From assembly GCA_963678565.1 (NCBI GenBank), contig OY782875.1, positions 2,542,001-2,606,000 on the forward strand: 64,000 nt of DNA. Reading direction: 5' to 3'. The position numbers and the translations under genes are program-made. The notes under the pieces are model-generated. The model had not been told where the DNA came from. It ran no database searches and saw only the letters and a list, made by a program, of their open reading frames with translations. Origin of the DNA: SKHV01 sp963678565. GTDB taxonomy: Bacteria > Bacteroidota > Bacteroidia > Bacteroidales > Prolixibacteraceae. Below, in pieces: positions 8,801 to 15,623 of this stretch; the first letter of the stretch is position 1, and each line of letters begins with the position of its first letter.

Positions 8801-11642
8801 TTGCGCTTGTTGTACCTGCAAAACCGCCATTAATCATCACATAAGCGGTATCGCTGACTACCACCACATCGGTAGCTTGATTCGATACAGGGATTTTAGT
8901 AATTAACGATAAATCACCTTTGTTGTAAATACGTACATTATAACCATCTTCGGGGGCAGCTGCACTATTTTGACGAGTGGCAATAAGCATATTTTCGTAG
9001 ATTGCTAATTTGTGGTTCAAACCTGACATGTCAGCTCCTTGTCCATCAGCGTCTGTTTCACTTAAATCTTGCGTGTAAACTGAATCGGTAGCCATATGTG
9101 TCGATGCATTGTATCGAGTGATGTAATAATCGGCAGTTACATAAACATAATTACCATCTACTACCATATCTTGAACAGAAGTTGCTCCGGCCAAGTAGTT
9201 ATCAATTTGAATGGTTGTATCCTTAGAAGGAATATAAGTCAACATTTCAGTTGGTGCGTTTGGGTTACCAAATTCTCCACCATTGGTAAATACAATTTGT
9301 TTTGGTGAAGCGAGGTTGTCGGGAGCTTCAATATTAAATACTATCGTAATTGTATCGACAACATCATAGGCAGTTACTACAAAGTCGATGGTTTCATAGC
9401 CATAATGACCTTCGGCAATCGAATAAACCATTTCGTTATTCACAATACTCGAAGTCATTAAAGCTTGATTGTACAATGTAGTATCTATGTATACAGTTGC
9501 ATTACCACCAGTTGAGAACAAGTCGCTATTGGTAAATGTACCTTTGTGACTATAATATGGAATTAAAACGGTGTCGGTTACAGCATATAGTTCAGGAACT
9601 TCGTTTACAACAACTACAACGGTATCGGCAAGTAATGGATTGTGTACTGAGCTTGCAACAACAGTAGTACGTCCTTCATTAAAGCCTTTAAATATTCCTT
9701 TGTCAATTGTACCAATTGCAGGATTCGATGAAGTCCAATTATAATCTTCATACACAAATTGAGCAGAACTACTACGGCTATCGATAGCTTGTGCATGCAA
9801 ATAAATTGTTTCACCAACTATTAAAGAAGTACTGTCGACAGAAGTCGTATTGCCCTCTAATTCAATGGAAATACTGCTTAAATCAACTACCTCAATATCA
9901 ATGGTTGCACTATCAACATTAGAATCGGCAGAGAATGTAAGCGTAGTTGTTCCTAATTTTTTAGCAACAAATAATCCGGAATTATCAATTGTCCCAACTG
10001 AATCAACAGAAGTTTTCCAAGTTGCATTCCCGGTTTGTGGGATTCCATTTTTAAATAATAAACCTTCATATTTAAAACTTGAACCTTTTAATACCTGTAA
10101 TTGACCAGCACCGATTGCATGAACATAAAAATCCTCTTTCTGATAAGCAGGATCAGGCGTAGTAATTCCAATTTCAAATATTTCAGGAGAAACTTCACCA
10201 AGCCAACCACCGTCTTCTTGTACAGTACTATAAACTTTCACAAAATGAATGGTATCTAATTCGACAGGATTTCCATTTTTATCAACGGCCCATTCAAGGT
10301 CAAACCCATTCCCCTTACTATCAGCATATGGATTGGTTGGGGTTGTTGTATTGCTTCCATTTGGTTTATTATCAGCATAACCGAAAATTGGGAGACGCTT
10401 TGCAGTTATGTAATTGGCTCTACTTTTATCTAACATAAATCGAGTAAAAGTACCGGTATAAGCTACTGAGTCATGAGAAACTCCAAAGTCGTAAGGATCG
10501 GGATAGTATGATTGACTATGGAACGAGTTGGTACGCATGGCACCATTGAATCCTTTATCGGTTTTAAAAGGAAGCGTAGCTCTACCATTTTTCTTTGGAT
10601 TAAAATAGGTGATGGTTAGATTTTTTACCGAAGTACTAAAATGGTAATCAGAACCTGCTAATTCGTACCAAGTATCATCGGGTAAGCCATTGCCGTTTTC
10701 ATCTTTCATTACCTGAACAGCAGCAGGTTCACCCCAGCCTCCAAATGCATTTCCTTTTACTGAAAAGTCGACACCATAAGGGTTTGCATCACGGTTTACA
10801 ATTGGCTGGTCAAATCCGGCAACAATATATCCTCCAAAACCACCAAGGCTAACCCCCGAACTTGTACTTCCAATAATATTCTCAGCTGAAGAATTCATTG
10901 CCCACGAAGTATTCACAAATTGTCCAGGAGCAGGAAGAAAGTCAAAAACTTTAGTAACATATGAATTGTAGTGAATATCAATAACAACAGTAGCTGTATC
11001 GTAGTTTCCATCAGCATCGGCCATCCGATAAAGAATTGTATCCTTACTAAAATTCGGTGAGTTAATACTATTGATGTAATTTAATGAGTAATCCTCATTG
11101 ATTGTTGCTGTACCAAGTGTTGGATTTTTAATAATCTCAAGTGTACTTTTTTCATAGTATGCTGAAGGAGAATCGTTACTTGTAACATTAAAATCAACCG
11201 TGTCGCCAATACTAATTGTATAGGCATCATTTTTACAATTTATTGGTGTTACTTTCGTAATTACTTTTGATTCAGCCGTAAAATCATTATAACTTAAAGT
11301 TACTGTTAGAGTATCATTTCCATAGGCTCCGGCTGGAATGATATAGTAAAAAAATTGTCCACTATATGATGAGTAGTAATAGGTGTCAAACACTAAATTT
11401 TCATCATTAGTTGAAGCAAACTGAATATTGACACTCGTGCTATCTTGAAGTTTTTCGGTACCAATCCATCCTTCCGGGTAGGTAAATAAGTCGGAAAACC
11501 GAACAGTGGTTCGATATTGGCTTGTACTTCGTGTACGGGAAATCTCATAGTCGCTTTTATGCGAGAATGTTTGCCCCATACTATGTTGATTGACTAGTAG
11601 CAAACCTAGACAAACCAACAAAAAAATGTAAATTTGTTTCAT
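5883..11642 (-). CDS. Giant T9SS surface protein with beta-propeller and DUF4465 (BtuH-like) domains
   Basis: A 1,919-residue secreted protein. Signal peptide 1-24. Approximate order: cadherin/tandem-repeat-like Ig domain 105-220; module shared with the 819-residue neighbour 231-490; Big_2-like Ig domains 510-700; beta-propeller 780-1120, whose repeats (VQDMVVDGNYVYVTADYY, YNKGDLSLITKIPVSNQATD) resemble BtuG/YncE propellers; putative Ig/cadherin domains 1140-1410; DUF4465-like domain 1415-1640 (SYWNGADNSGGF, SASWNGWGYSNTSD-type motifs); two more Ig-like domains; T9SS sorting domain 1842-1919 (LYPNPSNGFF). As I recall, DUF4465 is the family of BtuH, a Bacteroides B12-binding surface lipoprotein. 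This gene lies under a cobalamin riboswitch, so it may combine BtuG-like and BtuH-like binding units in one T9SS-anchored chain. Binding itself is inferred. Confidence 0.75.
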   Translation of the reverse strand: MKQIYIFLLVCLGLLLVNQHSMGQTFSHKSDYEISRTRSTSQYRTTVRFSDLFTYPEGWIGTEKLQDSTSVNIQFASTNDENLVFDTYYYSSYSGQFFYYIIPAGAYGNDTLTVTLSYNDFTAESKVITKVTPINCKNDAYTISIGDTVDFNVTSNDSPSAYYEKSTLEIIKNPTLGTATINEDYSLNYINSINSPNFSKDTILYRMADADGNYDTATVVIDIHYNSYVTKVFDFLPAPGQFVNTSWAMNSSAENIIGSTSSGVSLGGFGGYIVAGFDQPIVNRDANPYGVDFSVKGNAFGGWGEPAAVQVMKDENGNGLPDDTWYELAGSDYHFSTSVKNLTITYFNPKKNGRATLPFKTDKGFNGAMRTNSFHSQSYYPDPYDFGVSHDSVAYTGTFTRFMLDKSRANYITAKRLPIFGYADNKPNGSNTTTPTNPYADSKGNGFDLEWAVDKNGNPVELDTIHFVKVYSTVQEDGGWLGEVSPEIFEIGITTPDPAYQKEDFYVHAIGAGQLQVLKGSSFKYEGLLFKNGIPQTGNATWKTSVDSVGTIDNSGLFVAKKLGTTTLTFSADSNVDSATIDIEVVDLSSISIELEGNTTSVDSTSLIVGETIYLHAQAIDSRSSSAQFVYEDYNWTSSNPAIGTIDKGIFKGFNEGRTTVVASSVHNPLLADTVVVVVNEVPELYAVTDTVLIPYYSHKGTFTNSDLFSTGGNATVYIDTTLYNQALMTSSIVNNEMVYSIAEGHYGYETIDFVVTAYDVVDTITIVFNIEAPDNLASPKQIVFTNGGEFGNPNAPTEMLTYIPSKDTTIQIDNYLAGATSVQDMVVDGNYVYVTADYYITRYNASTHMATDSVYTQDLSETDADGQGADMSGLNHKLAIYENMLIATRQNSAAAPEDGYNVRIYNKGDLSLITKIPVSNQATDVVVVSDTAYVMINGGFAGTTSAMAIIDLNTLTLNREVDLGTTGLGVMQMIAKGSDIYCVRLSDFMSRYTSGIVVYNTLTSTTEEYEYTSGIPYDSSPLAIEPMTNDTLFIKKDLGYVAFDTNTKTFGEDKYFSIPAYYTQDSDHIGKGSIYDEETKLYYVAYAYWHGEGIGQIYDAIGDSVGTFKGVGASPEVIKIVEATESNEKPYLNRQYSRSYNEEQTFRYRISNAMFGDKEDRYPTFYMYNPKQFEWLTFDPSTRYLSGTFTDEVTEPTTFNVLMQAFDTQGAFVIDTFKLTINPVDDVLSLGDSIPDLDLDEDASDTLLILTNTFVDPDSEITFSIDSISNDTILNLNIEDNSLRISLLEEASGVTTVILKAESNGVVLTDTFTVTVNEIDDAPIAIGTIANIADYASANDSIIELDGLFDDIDSLDPFTYKVLVNSDSTVAIVTIDGSQLSIDFIAAGQTNVSVQATSGGQTASVSFVIGVYPSIDLPYGASDFENLELAEESYWNGADNSGGFVSGEAAFKTSYTIATASWNGWGYSNTSDTETASWLNQYSAITGAGFDTIVSDGKNYGVAFITSDLMTGVTNPLPLSFADSAAHRVNGFYVTNSTYAALSMQQGDAFAKKFGGEDGTDPDYFKLVVYGLKDGAETDTVEFYLADFRFEDDTKDYIVQSWQWVDLSELGKVDQLMFNLESSDVGMWGINTPLYFNIDNMYIAPDLAPEVINPIADVSAKEIAPDQIIDLSNVFTDADDETVTISLLSNSNPEFASATLSATELNIDFIAEGITILVVEGRSNNKSVFDTIQVTVITDLAPEVGNPIADISVVETANDTIISLENVFTDMDDDDVSIMKSIASNSSESVVLASIDGDELSLSYLSVGEAEIVIEASSNGLTVTDTILVNVSPVTNIKSKASANVVLYPNPSNGFFRVNTNLNENVSVRIFTLSGSLVYENKSFSSKQLIDMSDKPSGQYIIQMNKGDFSYRQSLIIK

Positions 11643-11684
11643 AATGCAATTTTAAATTATAATTATTGTGTTATACATCATTGG

Positions 11685-11716
11685 AACGGCAGATGGTTTT
11701 GGCGAACGCTGCCGTT
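11685..11716. other. Intergenic hairpin between DUF6580 gene and giant gene
   Basis: Perfect 8-base arms AACGGCAG (11685-11692) and CTGCCGTT (11709-11716). There is no T run on the minus-strand side, so it does not look like a simple terminator for the B12 transcript. On the plus strand CTTTTCTG follows it. Confidence 0.4.
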
Positions 11717-11725
11717 CTTTTCTGA

Positions 11726-12301
11726 TTAATTTGATATTTGAATCGTTTTTAAAGAAGGTAATTTATATTGTGCAAATTCGAAAGTTCCAAATAACACCGC
11801 ACAATAGGCTAGATCTCCGATCATGGTATTTTTTAAAAATGGTATTGCAGCTGTATAGCAAGATATTAATCCATTAAAATCTTTAGGGTACATTATTCCA
11901 GAATACCAAACACCAAAATTTGAAATAAGAAAAAATAAAACTGAACTAGCCAAAGAGGCTAATAATAAAGTGTGAACTTTTACTCTCTTTAAAAGTAAAA
12001 ATCCAATCAAACCAATAATTATAAAGGACGCATAAGTCCAGTATGCCCCTTGGTAGAACCAAACAAAATGGTCGAAATACTGGCTATAAATTATATTATT
12101 TAAAGCGATATCACTTATCCACATTGCTAATATCGGAACGAGAAATGAAATGTATTTTTTTGAGAAATATGCAGCACCAAATAATGCCATCGCTCCAATT
12201 GGGGCAAAATTAGGCGGGTGAGGAATTAATCGACTAAATGCTGCTAAAAAAATAATTAAACTGAGCGTACCAAAACGAAGTGTAAGATTTGTTTTTTCCA
12301 T
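11726..12301 (-). CDS. DUF6580 membrane protein, first gene after cobalamin riboswitch
   Basis: A 191-residue integral membrane protein with about five to six hydrophobic segments and the SRLIPHPPNFAPIGAMALFGAAYF opening (SRLIPHPPN followed by APIGAMALF) that I associate with DUF6580, a family resembling S components of ECF vitamin transporters. I place the start at the ATG 12301-12299; the frame also opens at an upstream GTG. It is the first gene downstream of the cobalamin riboswitch and 83 bases from the giant surface protein. Inner-membrane uptake of cobalamin or a precursor is inferred from position; no EcfA/EcfT or BtuCD genes are in the window. Confidence 0.7.
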   Translation of the reverse strand: MEKTNLTLRFGTLSLIIFLAAFSRLIPHPPNFAPIGAMALFGAAYFSKKYISFLVPILAMWISDIALNNIIYSQYFDHFVWFYQGAYWTYASFIIIGLIGFLLLKRVKVHTLLLASLASSVLFFLISNFGVWYSGIMYPKDFNGLISCYTAAIPFLKNTMIGDLAYCAVLFGTFEFAQYKLPSLKTIQISN

Positions 12302-12320
12302 CGTAACCACAAAATTTCAT

Positions 12321-12422
12321 TAAACAATTGTTTATTCGATTTTGCAGTACTCGATGTAAGCAAGATAAGCTCCAAGATACATCATACTGATTAGCTATCC
12401 GTTCACCGCGGACTGCAAAATC
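12321..12422 (-). promoter_or_regulatory. Inverted repeats between riboswitch and first gene (possible expression platform)
   Basis: Perfect 11-base arms GATTTTGCAGT (12338-12348) and ACTGCAAAATC (12412-12422) enclose 63 bases that include CCGCGG and a small CCG/CGG hairpin. A 14-base perfect palindrome TAAACAATTGTTTA lies at 12321-12334, close to the start codon. All of this lies in the leader between aptamer and gene, so it could be the part that switches expression. No T run follows, which argues for control of translation rather than termination. Confidence 0.45.
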
Positions 12423-12424
12423 TA

Positions 12425-12600
12425 TGATGAATTGGCAGGTCTTCTGACTTATCTCACTCTAGACTCCTTCTCATTCCGAAGCATCGGAACAATGGTTACT
12501 AATCTTTAGCTATTTTGAGAATTACAGCAGCGGGAACTGTTGCCGACTTTCACGACATTCCCTTTTAATTCTTAAATTTCCAATTATTGGATTAAAAACC
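12425..12600 (-). ncRNA. Cobalamin riboswitch
   Basis: Read on the minus strand, the segment has the hallmarks of the cobalamin aptamer: GGGAA near the 5' side, then GTGAAAGTCGGCAACAGT, CCCGCTGCTGTAA (core and B12-box side), and at the 3' end AAGTCAGAAGACCTGCC. These match the consensus blocks in the right order and spacing. It lies about 125-300 bases upstream of the DUF6580 start and heads the whole B12 locus down to 256. The expected effect is repression when adenosylcobalamin or another cobalamin is abundant. Exact ends are approximate. Confidence 0.93.
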
Positions 12601-12610
12601 AATTCGAAAG

Positions 12611-12618
12611 CAAAGTTA
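12611..12618 (-). promoter_or_regulatory. Bacteroidota -7 element for the B12 locus
   Basis: TAACTTTG on the minus strand matches TAnnTTTG. It lies just upstream of the riboswitch, placing the start of transcription near 12604, right where the aptamer begins. I see no good -33 TTG at the usual distance. Confidence 0.45.
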
Positions 12619-12870
12619 TTAAGTTATTTGAAATTTGAGATAATTATTCCAATATTTTTTCATTATAATCAATGTCAATCAATTTTGTATGGAAACTTTT
12701 TTTGTATTTATTATCGTTTAAAATAATATCATTAATCAACATACTTCTACTGGCTATGTTTGGTCTCACATTCTACTTTCTACCGAATAAAAAAAAGAGA
12801 CCCTCATCCCCTTTCGGTTTTGAAAGCCCCTTTATTTACCCCAACATTTAAGTAACAGTAGCAAATTAGC

Positions 12871-13092
12871 TCAAGACTTTCTTCGCCTTTTAACGATTAC
12901 GTTATTCTCATTAATAATTTCTGAAAGCGTATTGGCAAAACCCATATAGATTTCCACTCCTGCTTTTTTCATTGCATTCAGGTAATTTACCAATTGATCG
13001 TTAACAATGGCCGCCACCTCATACTTCAACTTCGAAGCGTTACTTTCTACCGATTGTAAAGCCTTTTCTTCGTCGTAAATTTCATTTGCTTG
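12871..13092 (-). pseudogene. Start-less remnant of an unidentified gene
   Basis: An open frame of 73 codons (QANEIYDEEK... to ...VKRRRKS, stop at 12873-12871) with normal coding character: no in-frame stop, charged helical sequence and a basic C-terminus. It begins directly after an in-frame TAA, and its only ATG codons are well inside, so it looks like the 3' end of a longer gene whose front has been lost. I cannot name the family. The rest of the 12620-13253 gap shows no gene; short repeats lie at 13159-13203. Confidence 0.45.
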
Positions 13093-13158
13093 TTATTCGC
13101 TCAAATGGTGCTAGCATTTACTTATGCCCGATCAATTAATTTTTGCAGAAAAGGCACT

Positions 13159-13203
13159 AGCGCGACGCTTGCGCTAAATTGTAGCATGCCTTTGCTAAAT
13201 TGT
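13159..13203. repeat. Short hairpin plus direct repeat in relic region
   Basis: AGCGC (13159-13163) and GCGCT (13171-13175) form a small hairpin, and GCTAAATTGT occurs at 13173-13182 and again at 13194-13203, 21 bases apart. This GC-richer patch sits between the gene remnant and the kinase gene. It may be debris of an intergenic repeat or mobile element; no inverted ends or target duplication were found. Confidence 0.35.
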
Positions 13204-13253
13204 TGCTTCGCATTTCTTAGTTTTTTCGCATCTTTGTTTAAAACGATAGAACT

Positions 13254-14111
13254 ATGTACCTAATCGCAGAAAGTGGATCAACCAAAACATCGTGGTGTAT
13301 TATTGGAGAAGGACACCTATCGTTGTTAACCAACACCCCCGGCATTAATCCATTATTGTTGAAACCCGATGATATTGAAAGTATTATGCGTCCGGTTTTA
13401 GCCGAAGTAGAAATTAAATTACTTGACGGGGTTATTTATTTTGGGGCAGGATGTGCCACCGATGTACAGAAACAAAAAATTGGCAATGCGATTTATAATA
13501 TTTTTAAGGCTGAGAAAATCATGGTTGATACCGATTTAATTGCTGCTTGTTTGGCGCTTTCGGGATCGAAACCTGCCGCGATTGGCTTGTTAGGAACCGG
13601 TTCGAACTCATGTATCTGGGATGGTTCAAAAGTTTTACAACGTACCCCTTCGTTAGGCTACATTTTAGGAGATGAAGGTGGCGGCGTTTCAATTGGCAAA
13701 CAACTGGTTGCAGACTTCCTAAAAAATCAAATGCCCTTAGAACTCAGAATAAAATTTATTGATACTTACGATGTTTCAAGCGAAATTGTTATAGAACGTG
13801 TGTATCAAATGCAGCAGGCCAATAAATATTTGGCAGCATTTGCTCCTTTTGCCAAAGCAAATATCGACCATGATTATTGTCGTTCAATAATTGAAAATCA
13901 GTTCGATGCCTTTATTAAAAGAAATATATTGAATTATGATCATATTGATCAATATGAAATCAACTTTTGCGGATCGATTGCCTTTTACTACAAAGAAATT
14001 CTAGAGAAAATTGTAGCACAAAATAACCTTACACTCGGAAAAATAATTAAAGAACCAATTAATGAAATAGCTCAATACTTTCAGGACCACCCTCCCGTTT
14101 TCCGAGATTAA
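13254..14111 (+). CDS. N-acetylglucosamine kinase-like protein, BadF/BadG/BcrA/BcrD ATPase family
   Basis: A 285-residue cytosolic protein of the ASKHA sugar-kinase fold. Phosphate-1 motif AESGSTKTSW at residues 4-13, an adenosine/phosphate-2 segment GLLGTGSNSCIWDG at about 115-128, and GYILGDEGGGVSIGK at about 138-152, the arrangement seen in eukaryote-type N-acetylglucosamine kinases and related bacterial proteins. It probably phosphorylates an amino sugar, perhaps in cell-wall recycling; the substrate is not provable here. Its 3' end overlaps the convergent DUF4294 gene by 53 bases. Confidence 0.8.
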   Translation: MYLIAESGSTKTSWCIIGEGHLSLLTNTPGINPLLLKPDDIESIMRPVLAEVEIKLLDGVIYFGAGCATDVQKQKIGNAIYNIFKAEKIMVDTDLIAACLALSGSKPAAIGLLGTGSNSCIWDGSKVLQRTPSLGYILGDEGGGVSIGKQLVADFLKNQMPLELRIKFIDTYDVSSEIVIERVYQMQQANKYLAAFAPFAKANIDHDYCRSIIENQFDAFIKRNILNYDHIDQYEINFCGSIAFYYKEILEKIVAQNNLTLGKIIKEPINEIAQYFQDHPPVFRD

Positions 14112-14664
14112 TTTGCTGTAATTCGGCATCAGCTTTCAATTTTCGAAGAATGTGTTGCACCATTGGCAACTCCTTTTCATTAAATTCGGAATTCATGTTA
14201 GCTCCCAACAACATGGCAGCTCCTTGCCACAAAGCAGCACGAAAACCATTTCGGTATTCTTTTACCAAGGCAAATGGCGATTCGTCTAGTTCAAGATTAA
14301 TTAACTTCAAAGTTAAGCGTCCCTGACGTGGCGTAAATTCCACCAAGTAGCCAATGTAGTTTTTGTAAACATACTTTTCATACCATTTCAGATACTCTTT
14401 GCGCCTTTTCTCGTCGTAGAGCATCATCTCCTTATTTACACGCTCATACTCGGTGACCACCAATTTCAGAAACGGATAAACAACACGCATATCCTCTTCC
14501 AACTTCGAATACTTCCTTTCTTCACGTTTAGAGGTAAACTCATATTCTCCAAAGACTTCAACCTCACCAATTTCAAAGGTAGGCATTGCTGTAGAGTCAA
14601 TTGGTTCCTGCGCTAAAGCAAGGCTTCCAATAAAAACGAATATGCTTAGGAAATATAGTTTCAT
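14059..14664 (-). CDS. DUF4294 family exported protein
   Basis: I start it at the ATG 14664-14662 (MKLYFLSIFVFIGSLALAQ, a clean signal peptide). The frame extends 19 codons further upstream, but that would put the signal peptide in the interior. The 201-residue product has the DUF4294 pattern: ...YSKLEEDMRVVYPFLKLV..., a charged EYLKWYEKYV segment, then TPRQGRLTLKLINL. The function of this Bacteroidota family is unknown. It overlaps the convergent kinase gene at the 3' ends. Confidence 0.75.
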   Translation of the reverse strand: MKLYFLSIFVFIGSLALAQEPIDSTAMPTFEIGEVEVFGEYEFTSKREERKYSKLEEDMRVVYPFLKLVVTEYERVNKEMMLYDEKRRKEYLKWYEKYVYKNYIGYLVEFTPRQGRLTLKLINLELDESPFALVKEYRNGFRAALWQGAAMLLGANMNSEFNEKELPMVQHILRKLKADAELQQINLGKREGGPESIELFH

Positions 14665-14765
14665 GTTTTTCACAATCACAAAAATAATAAACAAAACGGA
14701 TGCTACCCGAGAATGTTGCACGAAAGCTTCGTTAAGAATTATTTAACCTCTAATTACAAACTATT

Positions 14766-14793
14766 TATATTGGTATGTGTTATACTAATATAA
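14766..14793. promoter_or_regulatory. Near-palindrome upstream of superoxide dismutase gene
   Basis: TATATTGGTAT (14766-14776) and ATACTAATATA (14782-14792) form an inverted repeat with one mismatch around 5 bases, 18 bases before the ATG. The right half contains GTTATACTAATATAA (14779-14793), whose reverse complement recurs exactly upstream of the DUF4382 gene (16968-16982). It is a candidate operator shared by the two genes. Confidence 0.4.
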
Positions 14794-14810
14794 AAAATTA
14801 GCAAATAGAT

Positions 14811-15506
14811 ATGAAAAAAACGAAATTAATAACCGGTTCATTTATAGTTGTAGCAATGTTTTCAATTATGATTGCTTGCGCCGGCGGATCAACAGAAAAA
14901 GTAGAAAGACCAATTCCTGAATTGCCATATGCATACGAAGCCTTGGCTCCAAGTTTCGACTCATTAACCATGTACGTGCATTACAATAAGCACTATAAAG
15001 GTTACCATCGAAAGTTTTTAGCAGCAACCGAAGGAACAGATTTGGAAACGAAAACCATGCAAGAAATTTTTAGCAGCATCAGTAAACAACCAGCTGCAGT
15101 CCGCAACAATAGCGGTGGATATTACAACCACATGTTGTTTTGGGAAAACTTAACGCCTGAAAAAACTGCGCCATCGGCTGATTTAGAAGCTGCAATTGTA
15201 AAGAATTTTGGATCGGTTGACGCATTCAAAGAAAAATTCTCAGCTACTGCAGGTTCAATCTTCGGAAGTGGATGGGCTTGGTTGGTATTAACCGACGAAG
15301 GCAAATTGGTAGTTACCTCTACACCAAATCAAGACAATCCGTTAATGGATATTGCTGAAGTAAAAGGAACACCAATTGTTGCCTTAGACATTTGGGAACA
15401 TGCTTATTACATTCATTACCAAAATAAAAGAAGTGACTATATTCAAGCATTTTGGAATATAGTGAATTGGGAAACTATGTCGGAACGCTTTGAAGCAGCA
15501 AAGTAG
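14811..15506 (+). CDS. Fe/Mn superoxide dismutase, lipoprotein form
   Basis: A 231-residue protein of the iron/manganese superoxide dismutase family, converting superoxide to oxygen and peroxide. Family motifs are intact: VHYNKHYKGYHRKF (first metal histidine), GGYYNHMLFWENLTP (second), and LDIWEHAYYIHYQNKR (Asp and last His). The usual protein is cytosolic and about 200 residues; this one has a lipoprotein signal (Cys23 in IAC|AGGS) and about 15 linker residues before the catalytic domain, so it should be anchored to a membrane facing the periplasm or outside. Metal type cannot be decided safely. A terminator follows. Confidence 0.92.
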   Translation: MKKTKLITGSFIVVAMFSIMIACAGGSTEKVERPIPELPYAYEALAPSFDSLTMYVHYNKHYKGYHRKFLAATEGTDLETKTMQEIFSSISKQPAAVRNNSGGYYNHMLFWENLTPEKTAPSADLEAAIVKNFGSVDAFKEKFSATAGSIFGSGWAWLVLTDEGKLVVTSTPNQDNPLMDIAEVKGTPIVALDIWEHAYYIHYQNKRSDYIQAFWNIVNWETMSERFEAAK

Positions 15507-15539
15507 TTTTAGATATTAGATTGATATTTTTTTTAAGGC

Positions 15540-15576
15540 CGTATCTACTTCATTGTAGATGCGGTTTTTTATTTTC
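15540..15576 (+). terminator. Rho-independent terminator after superoxide dismutase
   Basis: CCGTATCTAC (15540-15549) pairs with GTAGATGCGG (15556-15565, one G-T pair), followed by a T-rich tail to 15576. Confidence 0.85.
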
Positions 15577-15623
15577 ACAAAACCAATATTTCGAGTAATT
15601 TTCAGAATCTAAACCGAACAACT

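Noticed and set aside
13159..13203. Possible CRISPR-like spaced repeat (GCTAAATTGT twice, 21 bases apart)
   Set aside because: Only two copies, 10 bases long, no cas genes in the window; treated as simple repeat debris.
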